Positions 40,950-50,660 of a stretch of DNA of 64,000 nucleotides are shown here, piece by piece. Both the position numbers and the translations under genes were made by a program. The stretch's first letter is position 1. Every line of letters starts with the position of its first letter. Origin of the DNA: Pararobbsia silviterrae (lineage in GTDB: Bacteria; Pseudomonadota; Gammaproteobacteria; Burkholderiales; Burkholderiaceae); assembly GCF_003628125.1 (NCBI RefSeq), contig NZ_RBZU01000002.1, forward strand, positions 186,001-250,000, given 5' to 3'. The notes beneath the pieces are model-generated. The model was not told where the DNA came from, made no database searches, and saw nothing but the letters and a program-made list of their open reading frames with translations.

Positions 40950-42341
40950 TCAATGACTCGCGTGCATCGCCTCGCGAATCGAGCCGGCGTTCTCCGCGCG
41001 CGGCGTCGCGCGGCCGAGCAGCACCATCAGCACGGCCGACGCGAGCGCGGGGACCGCGGCCGCGAAGAACAACGACGGCGTCGACCAGTTCCAGGCGATG
41101 AGCTGACCCGCGACGACCGGTCCGACGACCGAGCCGATGCGGCCGATGCCGAGACTCCAGCCGATGCCCGTCGCGCGCAGATCGGTCGGATAGCCGATGC
41201 CCGCGAATGCGTTGATGGCCGGTTGTCCGCCGACGATGCAAAAGCCCGCGACGAAGACCACGGCGCCGAGCAGCCACAGGGCGTGCGCGGTCTGACCGAT
41301 CAAGGCGATCGACACGCATGCGAGCGCGAACGAGCAGACGAGCACGCGCACGAAGCCGAGCTTTTCGATCATGCGGCCGAGCAGCACGGTGCCGATCACG
41401 CCGCCGACTTGCAGTGTCGTGCCGACGAGCACGGCGGTGCGCGTGTCGTAGCCCGCGTCGTGAATCAGCGTCGGCAGCCAGTTCGACAGGAAGTACAGAT
41501 TGATGAGGTTCATGAAGTTCACGATCCAGAGCAGCACCGTGAACGCCGCGCGGCCCCGCGAGAACAACGCGGCGACCGGCACGCCGCCGTGGGCCTGTTC
41601 GGCGACCGCGAAACGCGTGTCGGCGTCGATCGGCAGCGACGGGTCGAAATCGCGCAGCCAGCCGACGACTTTCTCGCGCATGCGGCCCGTCACGCGCTGC
41701 TTGAGCACGAGAAACTGGATCGATTCGGGCAGCGCGAAGACCATCGCGATCGCGAGGCACAACGGCAGGATGCCGCCCGCGATAAACACCGACGGCCAGC
41801 CGAACGCGGGAATCAGCGCCGCGCTCACGAAGCCGCCGGCCGCCGCGCCGAACGTGAAGCCGCACGAGACGAGCATCATGCTCGTGACGCGGAAGCGCGC
41901 GGCGCTGAATTCGCCGGCGAGCGACATCGCATTGGGCATGATGCAGCCGAGCGCGAGACCGGTGACGAAGCGCAGCGCGAGCAGCGTCTGGATGCTCGTT
42001 GCGCCGGCGGTCGCGAGCATCAGGCAACCGAACGCGAACGTCGCGCCGATGATCACGGGGCGCCGGCCGATCCGGTCGGCGAGCAGGCTGAGTCCGAGCG
42101 CGCCGACCATCAGGCCGAACAGGCTCGCGCCGAAGACCGGGCCCATCGCGGCTTTCGGGACGCCCCACGCATGGATCAGCGCGGGCGCGACATACCCGAT
42201 CGATTGCACGTCGAAACCGTCGAGCACGAGACACAGGCCGCACAGGATCAGCAACGTCATCTGGCGCGCGTTGGTGCGGCCGCTGTCGATCACGCGACCG
42301 ACGTCAATCGTCTGCGAGGGGCTCATCGTTGTCTCCGTCAT
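40950..42341 (-). CDS. MFS transporter, AAHS family (aromatic acid:proton symporter)
   Basis: Twelve-helix transporter of 463 residues. The DGFD motif at 41-44 (LDGFDVQSIGYVAPAL) is the hallmark of the aromatic acid:H+ symporter group that includes PcaK and BenK, and the loop LLADRIGRRPVIIG is the MFS signature. Likely imports a benzoate- or hydroxybenzoate-type acid. No catabolic gene is adjacent; the meta-cleavage operon at 57.7 kb has its own transporter. Confidence 0.92.
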   Translation of the reverse strand: MTETTMSPSQTIDVGRVIDSGRTNARQMTLLILCGLCLVLDGFDVQSIGYVAPALIHAWGVPKAAMGPVFGASLFGLMVGALGLSLLADRIGRRPVIIGATFAFGCLMLATAGATSIQTLLALRFVTGLALGCIMPNAMSLAGEFSAARFRVTSMMLVSCGFTFGAAAGGFVSAALIPAFGWPSVFIAGGILPLCLAIAMVFALPESIQFLVLKQRVTGRMREKVVGWLRDFDPSLPIDADTRFAVAEQAHGGVPVAALFSRGRAAFTVLLWIVNFMNLINLYFLSNWLPTLIHDAGYDTRTAVLVGTTLQVGGVIGTVLLGRMIEKLGFVRVLVCSFALACVSIALIGQTAHALWLLGAVVFVAGFCIVGGQPAINAFAGIGYPTDLRATGIGWSLGIGRIGSVVGPVVAGQLIAWNWSTPSLFFAAAVPALASAVLMVLLGRATPRAENAGSIREAMHASH

Positions 42342-42445
42342 GATTATGTAAGCCGGACCTGGGGCGGCCCGGCCGCGCGGCTATGGTCCGCCGCGCGAGT
42401 ATGGCGGATTTGCGCCGCCGGAAACCGGAATGTCGAATATTGAGC

Positions 42446-42610
42446 GCGTGAATGTGGGCACGTCAGATGAGGCTCGATTCATGGAGCGCCGCATTGACGC
42501 CTGCGGCGGCGAGCGCCTCGTGCATTAAGCGTGTGAATGCGGGTCTTCACATCAGGCTCGATTCGTGGAGCGCCGCATTGACGCCCGCGGCGGCGAGCGC
42601 CTCGTGCATT
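42446..42610. repeat. 84-bp tandem duplication at the sulP 3' end
   Basis: Two imperfect copies with an 84-bp period: copy 1 about 42446-42526, copy 2 about 42531-42610, both containing GGAGCGCCGCATTGACGCC. Copy 2 encodes the SulP C-terminus (VNAALHESSLM, stop). Copy 1 lies past the stop and in the same frame would read ALHESSLI then stop, so it is a spare tail. Confidence 0.9.
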
Positions 42611-44265
42611 GTCGAGAAAATCCGCGGCTCGCCGATGATCCGTGTGAGCCCGTGGCGGTCCATGTCCTCGCGCAGATAGCGGCTCACGCGCGCGAACACG
42701 ATCGCGATATCGCGCGCGTGCAGGGTTTCGATGAGCTCGCCGAGCGTGCGCGATGCGGAGTAATCGAGGTCCGTGATCGCACCCGCGTCGACGATGAACC
42801 AGCGGATCGCGTCGGGCGCGGCGTCGATGAGCCGCGTGACTTCGAGCGCGAAGAAGTGATCGTTCGCGAAGAACAGGTCCGCGCCGAAGCGGTAGACCAT
42901 GAGGCCCGGCGCCGTCATGATGCCCGGCTTCGCGGGCACGGGCAGCCAGCGCCCGTTCGGTTCGGCGGGTTCGAGCACCATCGTGTGCGGATGGTAGCTG
43001 TGCCGGACATGCCGCAACAGGGACAGCGCGACGGCGAGCAGGATGCCGTGCTCGACGCCGATCAGCACGACGGCGGCGGCCGTGACGAGCGCGAGCGTGA
43101 ACTCGCCGGGACTTTCGGCGCAGACGCCGCGCAGGCCCCGGATATCGACGAGGCCGAGCGCGATCGTGAAGACGATGCCCGCGAGCACGCAGTGCGGCAG
43201 GTATTGGAGCCACGCGCTCAAAAACAGCAGCACGACGACGACGACGGCCGCGAACGCGAGTTGCGCGAGCTGGCTGCGCGCGCCCGCGCGATCGGCCATC
43301 GCGGTCTGCGTCGGACTGCCGTTGACGACGAACGACCCGCTGAACGCCGAGACCGCGTTGGCCGCCGCGAGCCCGAGAATGTCGGCGTTCGTGTCGACGG
43401 TCTCGTGGTATCGCTCGGCGAACACGCGCGTGGCCGCCGCGCTTTGCGCGACGATCATCACGAAGCACGAGGCCGCGACGGGCAACAGGTCGAGAAACTG
43501 CTGCCAGGTGACGATCGGGAAGCGAAGCGAGGGCAAGCCCCCGGCGACAGGGCCGAGCACCGTGATGCCGTGCGCCGCGAAATCGAACGACCGGCTCGCG
43601 ACGATGCTCGCGACGACGGCGATCAACGGAATCGGCACGCGCGGCAACACGCGCTTGAGCCCGAGGATCGCGACCACGACGAGCGCCGTCAGCGCGATCG
43701 TCGGCGTGTGGATCTGCGGCAGATGCCCGGCGACGTAGACGAATTGCGCGAGGCTGCGCGACGACGGATACGGGACCGTCATGCCCGTCATGTCGCCGAG
43801 CATCGCGATCGAGACCTGGACGCCGACGCCGGCCAGAAACCCGAGCAGGACCGTGCGCGAGAGGAAGTCGGCGAGAAAGCCGAGCTTGAAGATTCGTGCG
43901 AGCAGCAGCAGCGCGGCGGTCAGCAGCGCAAGCGTGCCGGCGAGCGTCACATATTCGGCGCTGCCCATCGGCGCCATCGTCGAGACGCGGCTCGCGAAGA
44001 TCGTGGCGGTCGCGGAATCGGCCGCGACGACGAGATGGCGCGACGCCCCGAACACCGAAAAGGCGACGAGCGGCAGGAACGCCGTATAGAGGCCCGTGAC
44101 CGTCGGCATGCCCGCGATGCGCGCATAGCCGAGCACTTGAGGGATATCCATCGACGCGAGCGACAAGCCCGCGAAGACGTCGCGCCAGGCCGTCTCGCGC
44201 CGGATCGGCAGCAGACCTTTCAAAAGACCGAAGCGCGCCGACGCACGCGGTTTGGGATCATCCAT
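42547..44265 (-). CDS. SulP family anion transporter with STAS domain
   Basis: Inner-membrane anion transporter of 572 residues, SLC26/SulP family (sulfate, bicarbonate or organic anions). The N-terminal transmembrane part starts with WRDVFAGLSLASMDIPQVLGYARIAGMPTVTGLYTAFLP, the family signature, and the C-terminal STAS domain carries IVDAGAITDLDYSASRTLGELIETLHARDIAIVFARV. The start ATG lacks a strong ribosome site; the frame runs far upstream over the msrA gene as noise. Its 3' end is part of an 84-bp tandem duplication. Substrate unknown. Confidence 0.92.
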   Translation of the reverse strand: MDDPKPRASARFGLLKGLLPIRRETAWRDVFAGLSLASMDIPQVLGYARIAGMPTVTGLYTAFLPLVAFSVFGASRHLVVAADSATATIFASRVSTMAPMGSAEYVTLAGTLALLTAALLLLARIFKLGFLADFLSRTVLLGFLAGVGVQVSIAMLGDMTGMTVPYPSSRSLAQFVYVAGHLPQIHTPTIALTALVVVAILGLKRVLPRVPIPLIAVVASIVASRSFDFAAHGITVLGPVAGGLPSLRFPIVTWQQFLDLLPVAASCFVMIVAQSAAATRVFAERYHETVDTNADILGLAAANAVSAFSGSFVVNGSPTQTAMADRAGARSQLAQLAFAAVVVVVLLFLSAWLQYLPHCVLAGIVFTIALGLVDIRGLRGVCAESPGEFTLALVTAAAVVLIGVEHGILLAVALSLLRHVRHSYHPHTMVLEPAEPNGRWLPVPAKPGIMTAPGLMVYRFGADLFFANDHFFALEVTRLIDAAPDAIRWFIVDAGAITDLDYSASRTLGELIETLHARDIAIVFARVSRYLREDMDRHGLTRIIGEPRIFSTMHEALAAAGVNAALHESSLM

Positions 44266-44572
44266 GCTCGATATCGTCTGGGTGTATGAGGTCGTTTGCG
44301 CATCGTGCCTGCACTGGCTATCCGATGGCAAGCGCGCGCACGGTTCAGGTCGTGCGCATCGACGCGGGGATCGTCGATGGGGCGCGGGCCGACACGTCGA
44401 GCCCGGCTGCATGGATCGGTCGAGCGGGATGCCGCGCGGCCGTGACGGGTTTCCGACCGGACGGCGGCGCGGGCGGATCGGGCGAATGGGGGGCGGGGGG
44501 GCTTGGGGACTTGGAGGAGCGGGGGCCGCTGCGGGGCGCGACGCGTCGACGCCCCGGCATCGGTTCCCGGCG
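44266..44572. other. G-rich gap between sulP and msrA
   Basis: 307 bp without a supported gene. It includes a G-rich run near 44487-44530 (GGGGGGCGGGGGGGCTTGGGG-like) on the plus strand. No terminator with a T tract is visible. Confidence 0.45.
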
Positions 44573-45358
44573 TCAGGACTTCGCGTCCGCCGTCTTGTAG
44601 AGCACGGGGTCGTTGCGGTACAGCGCGGGAAACAGCGTCTTGAGCGCCTCGACCTTCGGGATGTCGTTGATCGCGATATACGGGTAGTCGGGATGCAGGA
44701 CGAGGAAGTTCTGATGGTCGTGTTCGGCCGGATAGAAGCCCTTATAGGCCTCGACGCGCGTGACGACCGGGCCCGCATACACATGGGCGCCGTCGAGCTG
44801 CGCGATATAGGCCTGCGCGATGGCGCGCTGTTCGGGCGTGGTCGGGAAGATCGCGGATCGATATTGCTTGCCGTGATCGGGGCCCTGGAAATCGAGCTCC
44901 GTCGGATCGTGGGCGACCGAGAAGTAGATCTGCAGGATCCGGCCGTAGCTGATCTGGGCCGGGTCGAACGTGATCTGCACGGACTCGGCGTGGCCCGTAT
45001 CGCCTTCCTCGACGCGCTCGTAGCGCGCGGTATCGGCCGCGCCGCCCGAGTAGCCCGATGCGACCTGCGTGACGCCGCGCACATGTTCGAACACGCCCTG
45101 CATGCCCCAGAAGCAGCCGCCCGCGAGCACGGCCGTTTCGGTGTGCGCGCCCATGACGTGTTCGTCCTGCGCGGGCGCGGGGATCGTGACGGGCCGTTCG
45201 CCCGAATGCGCGCTGCGTTGCCAGGCGAACGCGCCCGCGACGACGAGGGCGAACACGCCGATGCGCGCCGCGCGTTTCAGACCCGACCGCGCGCGCGAGG
45301 TCTCGGGCGGGGTGCGATGTGCCGGCGCGGCCGGTTGCGGGATGTCAGCGGGATGCAT
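44573..45358 (-). CDS. msrA: Membrane-anchored peptide methionine sulfoxide reductase A
   Basis: MsrA repairs S-form methionine sulfoxide in proteins. The 261-residue protein has an N-terminal membrane anchor (IGVFALVVAGAFAWQ, about 33-47) and then the catalytic domain with the active-site Cys82 in LAGGCFWGMQGVF, placing the enzyme on the periplasmic side. The start at 45358 has GGAG 9 bases upstream; the longer frame is a Pro-Arg/Ser-Thr low-complexity extension. It belongs to a three-gene set with the DipZ-like protein and msrB that together repair oxidised envelope proteins. Confidence 0.93.
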   Translation of the reverse strand: MHPADIPQPAAPAHRTPPETSRARSGLKRAARIGVFALVVAGAFAWQRSAHSGERPVTIPAPAQDEHVMGAHTETAVLAGGCFWGMQGVFEHVRGVTQVASGYSGGAADTARYERVEEGDTGHAESVQITFDPAQISYGRILQIYFSVAHDPTELDFQGPDHGKQYRSAIFPTTPEQRAIAQAYIAQLDGAHVYAGPVVTRVEAYKGFYPAEHDHQNFLVLHPDYPYIAINDIPKVEALKTLFPALYRNDPVLYKTADAKS

Positions 45359-45484
45359 GTGCGGTGCTCCAATCAAGGTTGAATGCGATGCGTGCGATGT
45401 CGATGTCGATGTCGGGCGAGGGCGAGGGCGAGGGCGAGGTGCGGTCTGCATGCCATCCGCACCTTGGCCCCCCGCCCGACGGCA

Positions 45485-47332
45485 TCAGCCGAACGTGAAC
45501 GCGTAGGCCTGCACGCCCGGATCGAGGAACTCGATCGCAAACGTGTGATCACGGACGTCGCCGGCCTGGCGCACGAGCTGATAGAGCCGTTGGCCGGTCA
45601 CGACTCCGGTGCCGTCGGGCGCGATGTCCGTGCCGTGCGCGTCGCCGGGCGCCTTGCCGTCGACCGTCACGCGAAAACGCACGGGTTTGCCGTCCGCGCC
45701 GGGCCCGAGCACGAGATGAAGGTCGCGTGCGTGGAAGCGATAGACGATCTGGCCGTCGGGCGTGGCGAGCGTGGCGTTTTCGGCGCGCACGGTCCAGTCG
45801 CCCGCGAGCCCCCATTGATTGACGTTCGGATCGGACGGCGCGCGATAGGCATGCGAGCGGTCCTGCACGACGCCGCCGGGCGACGCGAATCCTTCGGCGC
45901 GCTGGAACCCGACGTAGGTTTCGGGCGAACGCATGTCCGCTTCATCGGCTTGCGCCTGGACGCCGGCCGCCTTCGCGTCGCCCAGACCGAGCGGCACGTT
46001 CGCCGCGTCGGGGTGGCCCGCTTCGACGAGCAATTGCTGGATGACGCGCTCGGACTGGTCGTATTCGCCCTCGCCGAAGTGCGTGTAGCGGATGCGTCCC
46101 TGCGCATCGGCGAAGTAGTGGGCGGGCCAGTACTGGTTGTCGAACGCGCGCCAGATCGCGTAGTCGTTGTCGATCGCGACCGGATACGTGACGCCGAGAT
46201 CGCGCGTGGCCTTCGTGACGTTGTCGATATTGCGTTCGAACGCAAACTCGGGCGCGTGCACGCCGATCACGACGAGGCCCTTGTCGTGATACTTGCGCGC
46301 CCAGGCTTCGACATAGGGCAGCGAGCGCAGGCAGTTGATGCACGAGTATGTCCAGAAATCGACGATGACGACCTTGCCGCGCAGCGACGCGTCGGTCAGC
46401 GGCGGCGAATTGAGCCATTGCACGGCGCCGTCGAGCGGGGGCAACTGACCGAGTACCGGCAAGGCCATCTTCTCGGGCGCTTTCATCGCATCGGAGGCGC
46501 GCATCATCGCGCCGCCCTGGGCTTTCATCGCATCGCCGCTCGCCTGCATCGTGCCGCCGGTCGTCTGCGTCATGGCGTTGGCGGCTTGCATCGAGCCCGT
46601 GTTCGAACCCGACGGCGAGAACGCGTCGACGAGGCGCTGTTCGAGACCGCCCGTGGCGATCGTCGAGATGCGCGTGAGCACGCCCGTATCGAGCCCGAGG
46701 GCAATGGCCGCGACACCCGCGAGCATGGCCACGCCGATGCCGCGGCGAATCCATTCGCCCGCGCCGAGCGAGCGCTTCATGGCCGCGAATACGCGGCCGC
46801 CGAGCAGCAGCGCGACCGCGAGCGAGGTCGCCGCGCCGGCCGCATAGGCGAGCAGCAGCACCGTCGTGCCGGCGTTCGCGCCGTGCAGCGCCGCGCCCGT
46901 GAGCACGAGGCCGAGGATCGGGCCCGCGCACGGCGCCCAGAGCAGGCCCGTCGCGATGCCGAGCACGAACGAGGCGCCGATGCTCGGCGCGCCGTCGTGC
47001 TGGGCCGCGCTCGACAGCCGGTTGCCCGCGTTGACGAGCGGTTGCATGAGCCGGTCGGCGAACTTCGGCAGCAGCAGCGTCAGGCCGAAGACCGCGAGCA
47101 GCACGATCGCGATCCAGCGGCCGTACTGGTTCGCTTGCGCGACCCAGCCGCCGCCGACGGCCGCGAACGTCGCGACGACGGCGAACGTCGCGGCCATGCC
47201 CGCGAGCAGCGGCAGGCCCGAACGGACGAAGGGCTGATCGGCGCGCGCGAACACGAACGGCAGCACCGGCAGGATGCACGGGCTCAGGATCGTGAGGACG
47301 CCGCCGAGATAGGCGAGGACGATGAGCAGCAT
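45485..47332 (-). CDS. dipZ: DipZ-like CcdA/thioredoxin fusion, electron source for periplasmic Msr
   Basis: Membrane protein of 615 residues. The N-terminal half is a CcdA/DsbD-type electron channel with paired membrane cysteines Cys19 (LSPCILP) and Cys134 (APCAGP). A Met-Ala-Gln-rich linker (about 245-290) leads to a thioredoxin-like domain with active-site Cys331 and Cys334 (SCINC), and the C-terminal 150 residues form a beta-rich DipZ domain (ETYVGFQRAEGFAS). It should carry reducing power across the membrane to MsrA and MsrB, its flanking genes. Length fits DipZ proteins. Confidence 0.92.
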   Translation of the reverse strand: MLLIVLAYLGGVLTILSPCILPVLPFVFARADQPFVRSGLPLLAGMAATFAVVATFAAVGGGWVAQANQYGRWIAIVLLAVFGLTLLLPKFADRLMQPLVNAGNRLSSAAQHDGAPSIGASFVLGIATGLLWAPCAGPILGLVLTGAALHGANAGTTVLLLAYAAGAATSLAVALLLGGRVFAAMKRSLGAGEWIRRGIGVAMLAGVAAIALGLDTGVLTRISTIATGGLEQRLVDAFSPSGSNTGSMQAANAMTQTTGGTMQASGDAMKAQGGAMMRASDAMKAPEKMALPVLGQLPPLDGAVQWLNSPPLTDASLRGKVVIVDFWTYSCINCLRSLPYVEAWARKYHDKGLVVIGVHAPEFAFERNIDNVTKATRDLGVTYPVAIDNDYAIWRAFDNQYWPAHYFADAQGRIRYTHFGEGEYDQSERVIQQLLVEAGHPDAANVPLGLGDAKAAGVQAQADEADMRSPETYVGFQRAEGFASPGGVVQDRSHAYRAPSDPNVNQWGLAGDWTVRAENATLATPDGQIVYRFHARDLHLVLGPGADGKPVRFRVTVDGKAPGDAHGTDIAPDGTGVVTGQRLYQLVRQAGDVRDHTFAIEFLDPGVQAYAFTFG

Positions 47333-47464
47333 GATGATGTCTCGATGGAAAGTCGTGGGTTCGAAGATCGAGGGGCGGGTTTCAGCCGGCGCGGGCGATG
47401 TGGCGACGCGGTTCGCGCGGCCGCACGGACCGGTCCGCGCCGGACGGCCCCCCGGCCGATACGG

Positions 47465-48010
47465 TCAGGTCGCGCTCGGCGTGAACGTCATCGCGACGCC
47501 GTTCATGCAGTAGCGCAGGCCGGTCGGCTTCGGGCCGTCGTCGAACAGATGGCCGAGATGACCGCCGCATCGGCGGCAGTGCACTTCGGTCCGGATCATG
47601 CCGAACGAGAGGTCCGCATGGGTCGCGACGGCGTGTTCCAAAGGCGCATAGAAGCTCGGCCAGCCTGTCCCGCTGTCGAATTTGGTTCGCGCGTCGAACA
47701 GCTTGAGCGCGCATGCGGCGCACGCGAACGCGCCCGCGCGGTGCTCGTCGTTGAGCGGGCTCGTGAACGGGCGTTCGGTGCCCGCGTTGCGCAGCACGTC
47801 GTACTGGGCGGGGGTCAGCAGCTTGCGCCATTCGGCGTCGGTGTGCACGACCTCGAAATGTTCGGCCGGGCCCGACGCGGTGCCGGCCGCGGGCGGCGGG
47901 GCGGCGGCCGCGTCGCCCGGCGTCGCGGCGAACGCGCGCCACCGGGTCAAGGCCGCCGCGACCGCGAGTGCGCTGCCGCCCGACACGAAAAGTCGTCTGC
48001 GCGTATTCAT
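47465..48010 (-). CDS. msrB: Peptide methionine-R-sulfoxide reductase B, exported
   Basis: MsrB repairs R-form methionine sulfoxide. The 181-residue protein has a twin-arginine signal (MNTRRRLFVSGGSALAVAAALTRW) and is probably exported through Tat. The domain has the Zn-binding pairs Cys97/Cys100 (CAAC) and Cys145/Cys148 (CRRC), and the catalytic Cys168 in LRYCMNGVAM; HLGHLFDDG is family-typical. It opens the msrB, dipZ, msrA set on the minus strand and is divergent from the two-component regulator at 48205. Confidence 0.94.
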   Translation of the reverse strand: MNTRRRLFVSGGSALAVAAALTRWRAFAATPGDAAAAPPPAAGTASGPAEHFEVVHTDAEWRKLLTPAQYDVLRNAGTERPFTSPLNDEHRAGAFACAACALKLFDARTKFDSGTGWPSFYAPLEHAVATHADLSFGMIRTEVHCRRCGGHLGHLFDDGPKPTGLRYCMNGVAMTFTPSAT

Positions 48011-48204
48011 GTGTCATCTCCTCAAACCTGCCAGGGAACCACGAACCGGGATTCGGAGCCATTCCGCCCGGTGATCGATGACCGCAGCTTAGGGCGCGCG
48101 CGGTGTCGAAGTCCTCACGAAAAGTAAAATGAATTGTGATAACTCGGCCGCGCGGATTTCTGCACAATGGACGCCTCGTTCGAGATGCAGTGTCTGCCAC
48201 GGAT

Positions 48205-49002
48205 ATGGATTCAGCCAAACGCGTTCTGATCGTCGAAGACGATGCCGATATCGCCAACGTACTCGCGCTGCATCTGCGCGACGAGCACTACGAGGTCGTC
48301 CATAGCGCCGACGGCGCGCAAGGCCTGCGCCTGCTCGAGCAGGGCGGCTGGGACGCGCTGATCCTCGATCTGATGCTGCCGGGCGTCGACGGTCTCGAAA
48401 TCTGCCGGCGCGCGCGCGCGATGACGCGCTATACGCCGATCATCATCACGAGCGCGCGTTCGAGCGAGGTTCACCGGATCCTCGGTCTCGAACTCGGCGC
48501 CGACGACTACCTCGCCAAGCCTTTTTCGGTGCTCGAACTCGTCGCGCGCGTCAAGGCCCTGCTGCGGCGCGTCGATGCGATGGCCAAGGATCTGCGTGTC
48601 GAAGCCGGCGTGCTCACGCTCGGCGGCCTGTCGATCGATCCGATCGCGCGCGAGGCGCGCGTCGACGGCACGCGCATCGAGCTCACGCCGCGCGAATTCG
48701 ATCTGCTTTATTACTTCGCGCGCCACCCGGGCAAGGTGTTCTCGCGCATGGATCTGCTCAATGCCGTGTGGGGCTACCAGCACGAAGGCTACGAACATAC
48801 GGTCAACACGCACATCAATCGTCTGCGGACCAAGATCGAAGCCGATCCCGCCGAGCCCGCGCGGATCCTGACCGTCTGGGGACGCGGGTACAAGTTCGAC
48901 GCGCAGCAGGCGCCCGGCGCGCATGAAGGGCACGAGACGCCTGACCCGCCCGGACCGTCCGAGGTGCGCGCGGACGACGCATCGAACGGAGACGCATCGT
49001 GA
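48205..49002 (+). CDS. OmpR-type response regulator
   Basis: Response regulator of 265 residues. The receiver has the acidic pocket EDD (11-13), the phosphoacceptor Asp55 in LILDLMLPG and Lys105 in LAKPF; the DNA-binding winged helix includes LTPREFDLLYYFARHPGKVFSRMDLLNAVWGY and ends at WGRGYKF. A disordered Pro-Glu-rich tail of about 30 residues follows. The stop overlaps the start of the sensor kinase (GTGA). Divergent from msrB; control of the Msr set by this pair is plausible but unproven. Confidence 0.94.
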   Translation: MDSAKRVLIVEDDADIANVLALHLRDEHYEVVHSADGAQGLRLLEQGGWDALILDLMLPGVDGLEICRRARAMTRYTPIIITSARSSEVHRILGLELGADDYLAKPFSVLELVARVKALLRRVDAMAKDLRVEAGVLTLGGLSIDPIAREARVDGTRIELTPREFDLLYYFARHPGKVFSRMDLLNAVWGYQHEGYEHTVNTHINRLRTKIEADPAEPARILTVWGRGYKFDAQQAPGAHEGHETPDPPGPSEVRADDASNGDAS

Positions 49003-50498
49003 AACTCGCGCTGACTCACCGGCTATCGATCGTTTTTTCGGTGCTGCTGCTCGCCTGCTGCGGCGCGTCGGCGTGGCTGCAGATCCGCGCGAGCGATCTG
49101 CACGACAAGGAAGTCATCCAGGGCCTCTCGCGCGACCTCGCGTCGCATATCGCGCGCAACGCGGCGTTGATGGATACGAACGGGCCGCGGCCCGATGCGT
49201 TGCGCACCTTGTTCGGGCAACTCATGGCCGTGAACCCGAGCGTCGAGGTTTATCTGCTCGATCCCGACGGCCGTATCGCGGCCGACGATGCGCCGCCGGG
49301 CCATCTGCGCCGCATGCGCGTGGATGTGCGTCCGATCGAGCGTTTTCTCGCGCACGACGCGTTGCCGATTCTCGGCGACGACCCGCGCAGCGTCGACGGC
49401 CGCAAGGTTTTCAGCGCGGCGATGATTCCGAGTACGGGCACGCAGCCCGCCGGGTATATCTATGTCGTGCTGCTCGGCGAGGCGCACGACGCGCTCGCCT
49501 CGCAGATCGCGCAAAGCGCGGTGTTGCGCACGACGCTCTGGTCGATGGCCGTCGTCGCGTCGCTCGGGCTGCTCGCGGGTCTGGTCGCGTTCGGTCTCAT
49601 CACGCGTCCGCTGCGGCGGCTCACGGGCGTCGTGAGCCGTTTCGACGCGTCGCTGCGCGCGGGCGCGGAGCCTGGTGCGCTTGAACGCAGCCGTCCCGCG
49701 AAGCCCGGCGCGACGCGCGACGAAATCGTGATTCTCGAACGTACCTTTGCGCAGATGGCCGACCGCATCGGACTCCAGTGGCGCGAACTCAAGCGGCAGG
49801 ATCAGGAGCGGCGCGATTTCTTCGCGACGATCTCGCACGATCTGCGTACGCCGCTGACCTCGTTGCACGGCTATCTCGAGACGCTGTCGTTGAAGGACGA
49901 GGCCTTGCCCTCGGTCGAACGCCGCCGCTATCTGTCGATCGCGCTCGCGCAGAGCGCGAAAGTCGGCCGGCTCGCGCAGTCGCTGTTCGAACTCGCGCGG
50001 CTCGAACACGAAAACGTCCCGCTGACGCGCGAGGCGTTCCCGCTCGCGGACGTCGTCCAGGACGTGTTTCAGAAGTTCGAGCTTGCCGCCGAGGCGCGGC
50101 AGATCCGGCTGCATGCCGAGATTCCGCCGCGCCTGCCCGTCGTCTATGCGGATCTCGGGATGATCGAGCGCGTGCTGACCAATCTGCTCGACAACGCGAT
50201 CCGGCACACGCCCGATCGCGGTCAGGTCAGCGTCGAGCTCGCGGCCGACGGGTCGCGCGTCGAGGTGACCGTCAGCGATACGGGGCCCGGCATTCCGGCC
50301 GAAGCGCGCGCCCATCTGTTCCGGCGCGCGTTCAGTTCGGGCGGTGCGCGGCGCGTCGGGGGGCTCGGCCTGCTGATCGTGCACCGGATGCTCGAACTGC
50401 ATCACAGCCAGATCGAACTCGTCGAACGCGATGGACCGGGGACGACGTTCCGCTTCGGTCTGCCCGTGGCGACGACGGGCGCATCGGCCGACGCCTGA
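48999..50498 (+). CDS. Sensor histidine kinase
   Basis: Membrane sensor kinase of 499 residues, partner of the regulator just upstream (four-base GTGA overlap, GTG start). Two membrane helices (about 9-28 and 180-201) flank a periplasmic sensor of about 150 residues; then a HAMP domain, the H box with His280 (ATISHDLRTPLTSLHGYLE), N box (NLLDNAIRHTPDRG), G1 (DTGPGIP) and G2 (GGLGLLIVHRM). All motifs for an active kinase are present. The signal is unknown; proximity to msrB hints at envelope or oxidative stress. Confidence 0.93.
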   Translation: MKLALTHRLSIVFSVLLLACCGASAWLQIRASDLHDKEVIQGLSRDLASHIARNAALMDTNGPRPDALRTLFGQLMAVNPSVEVYLLDPDGRIAADDAPPGHLRRMRVDVRPIERFLAHDALPILGDDPRSVDGRKVFSAAMIPSTGTQPAGYIYVVLLGEAHDALASQIAQSAVLRTTLWSMAVVASLGLLAGLVAFGLITRPLRRLTGVVSRFDASLRAGAEPGALERSRPAKPGATRDEIVILERTFAQMADRIGLQWRELKRQDQERRDFFATISHDLRTPLTSLHGYLETLSLKDEALPSVERRRYLSIALAQSAKVGRLAQSLFELARLEHENVPLTREAFPLADVVQDVFQKFELAAEARQIRLHAEIPPRLPVVYADLGMIERVLTNLLDNAIRHTPDRGQVSVELAADGSRVEVTVSDTGPGIPAEARAHLFRRAFSSGGARRVGGLGLLIVHRMLELHHSQIELVERDGPGTTFRFGLPVATTGASADA

Positions 50499-50660
50499 AT
50501 CGACCCGGCCGCGGTGACGCGGGCGCGGGGGAGGCGTGTGCGGCTTGCGGTGAGGGCGGCGTGAGGGCGGCGTGAGCGCCGGCACGTCTTGCGTGACGAG
50601 AATCGCGCGCGCGGGCCTCGGTGAAGGCCGAGCGCGCATTCGATCGGGTGTGCGCGGCGC

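Noticed and set aside
45383-48127. Plus-strand frame of 914 residues
   Set aside because: Opposite strand of dipZ and msrB, which have full motif sets; the composition is typical shadow.
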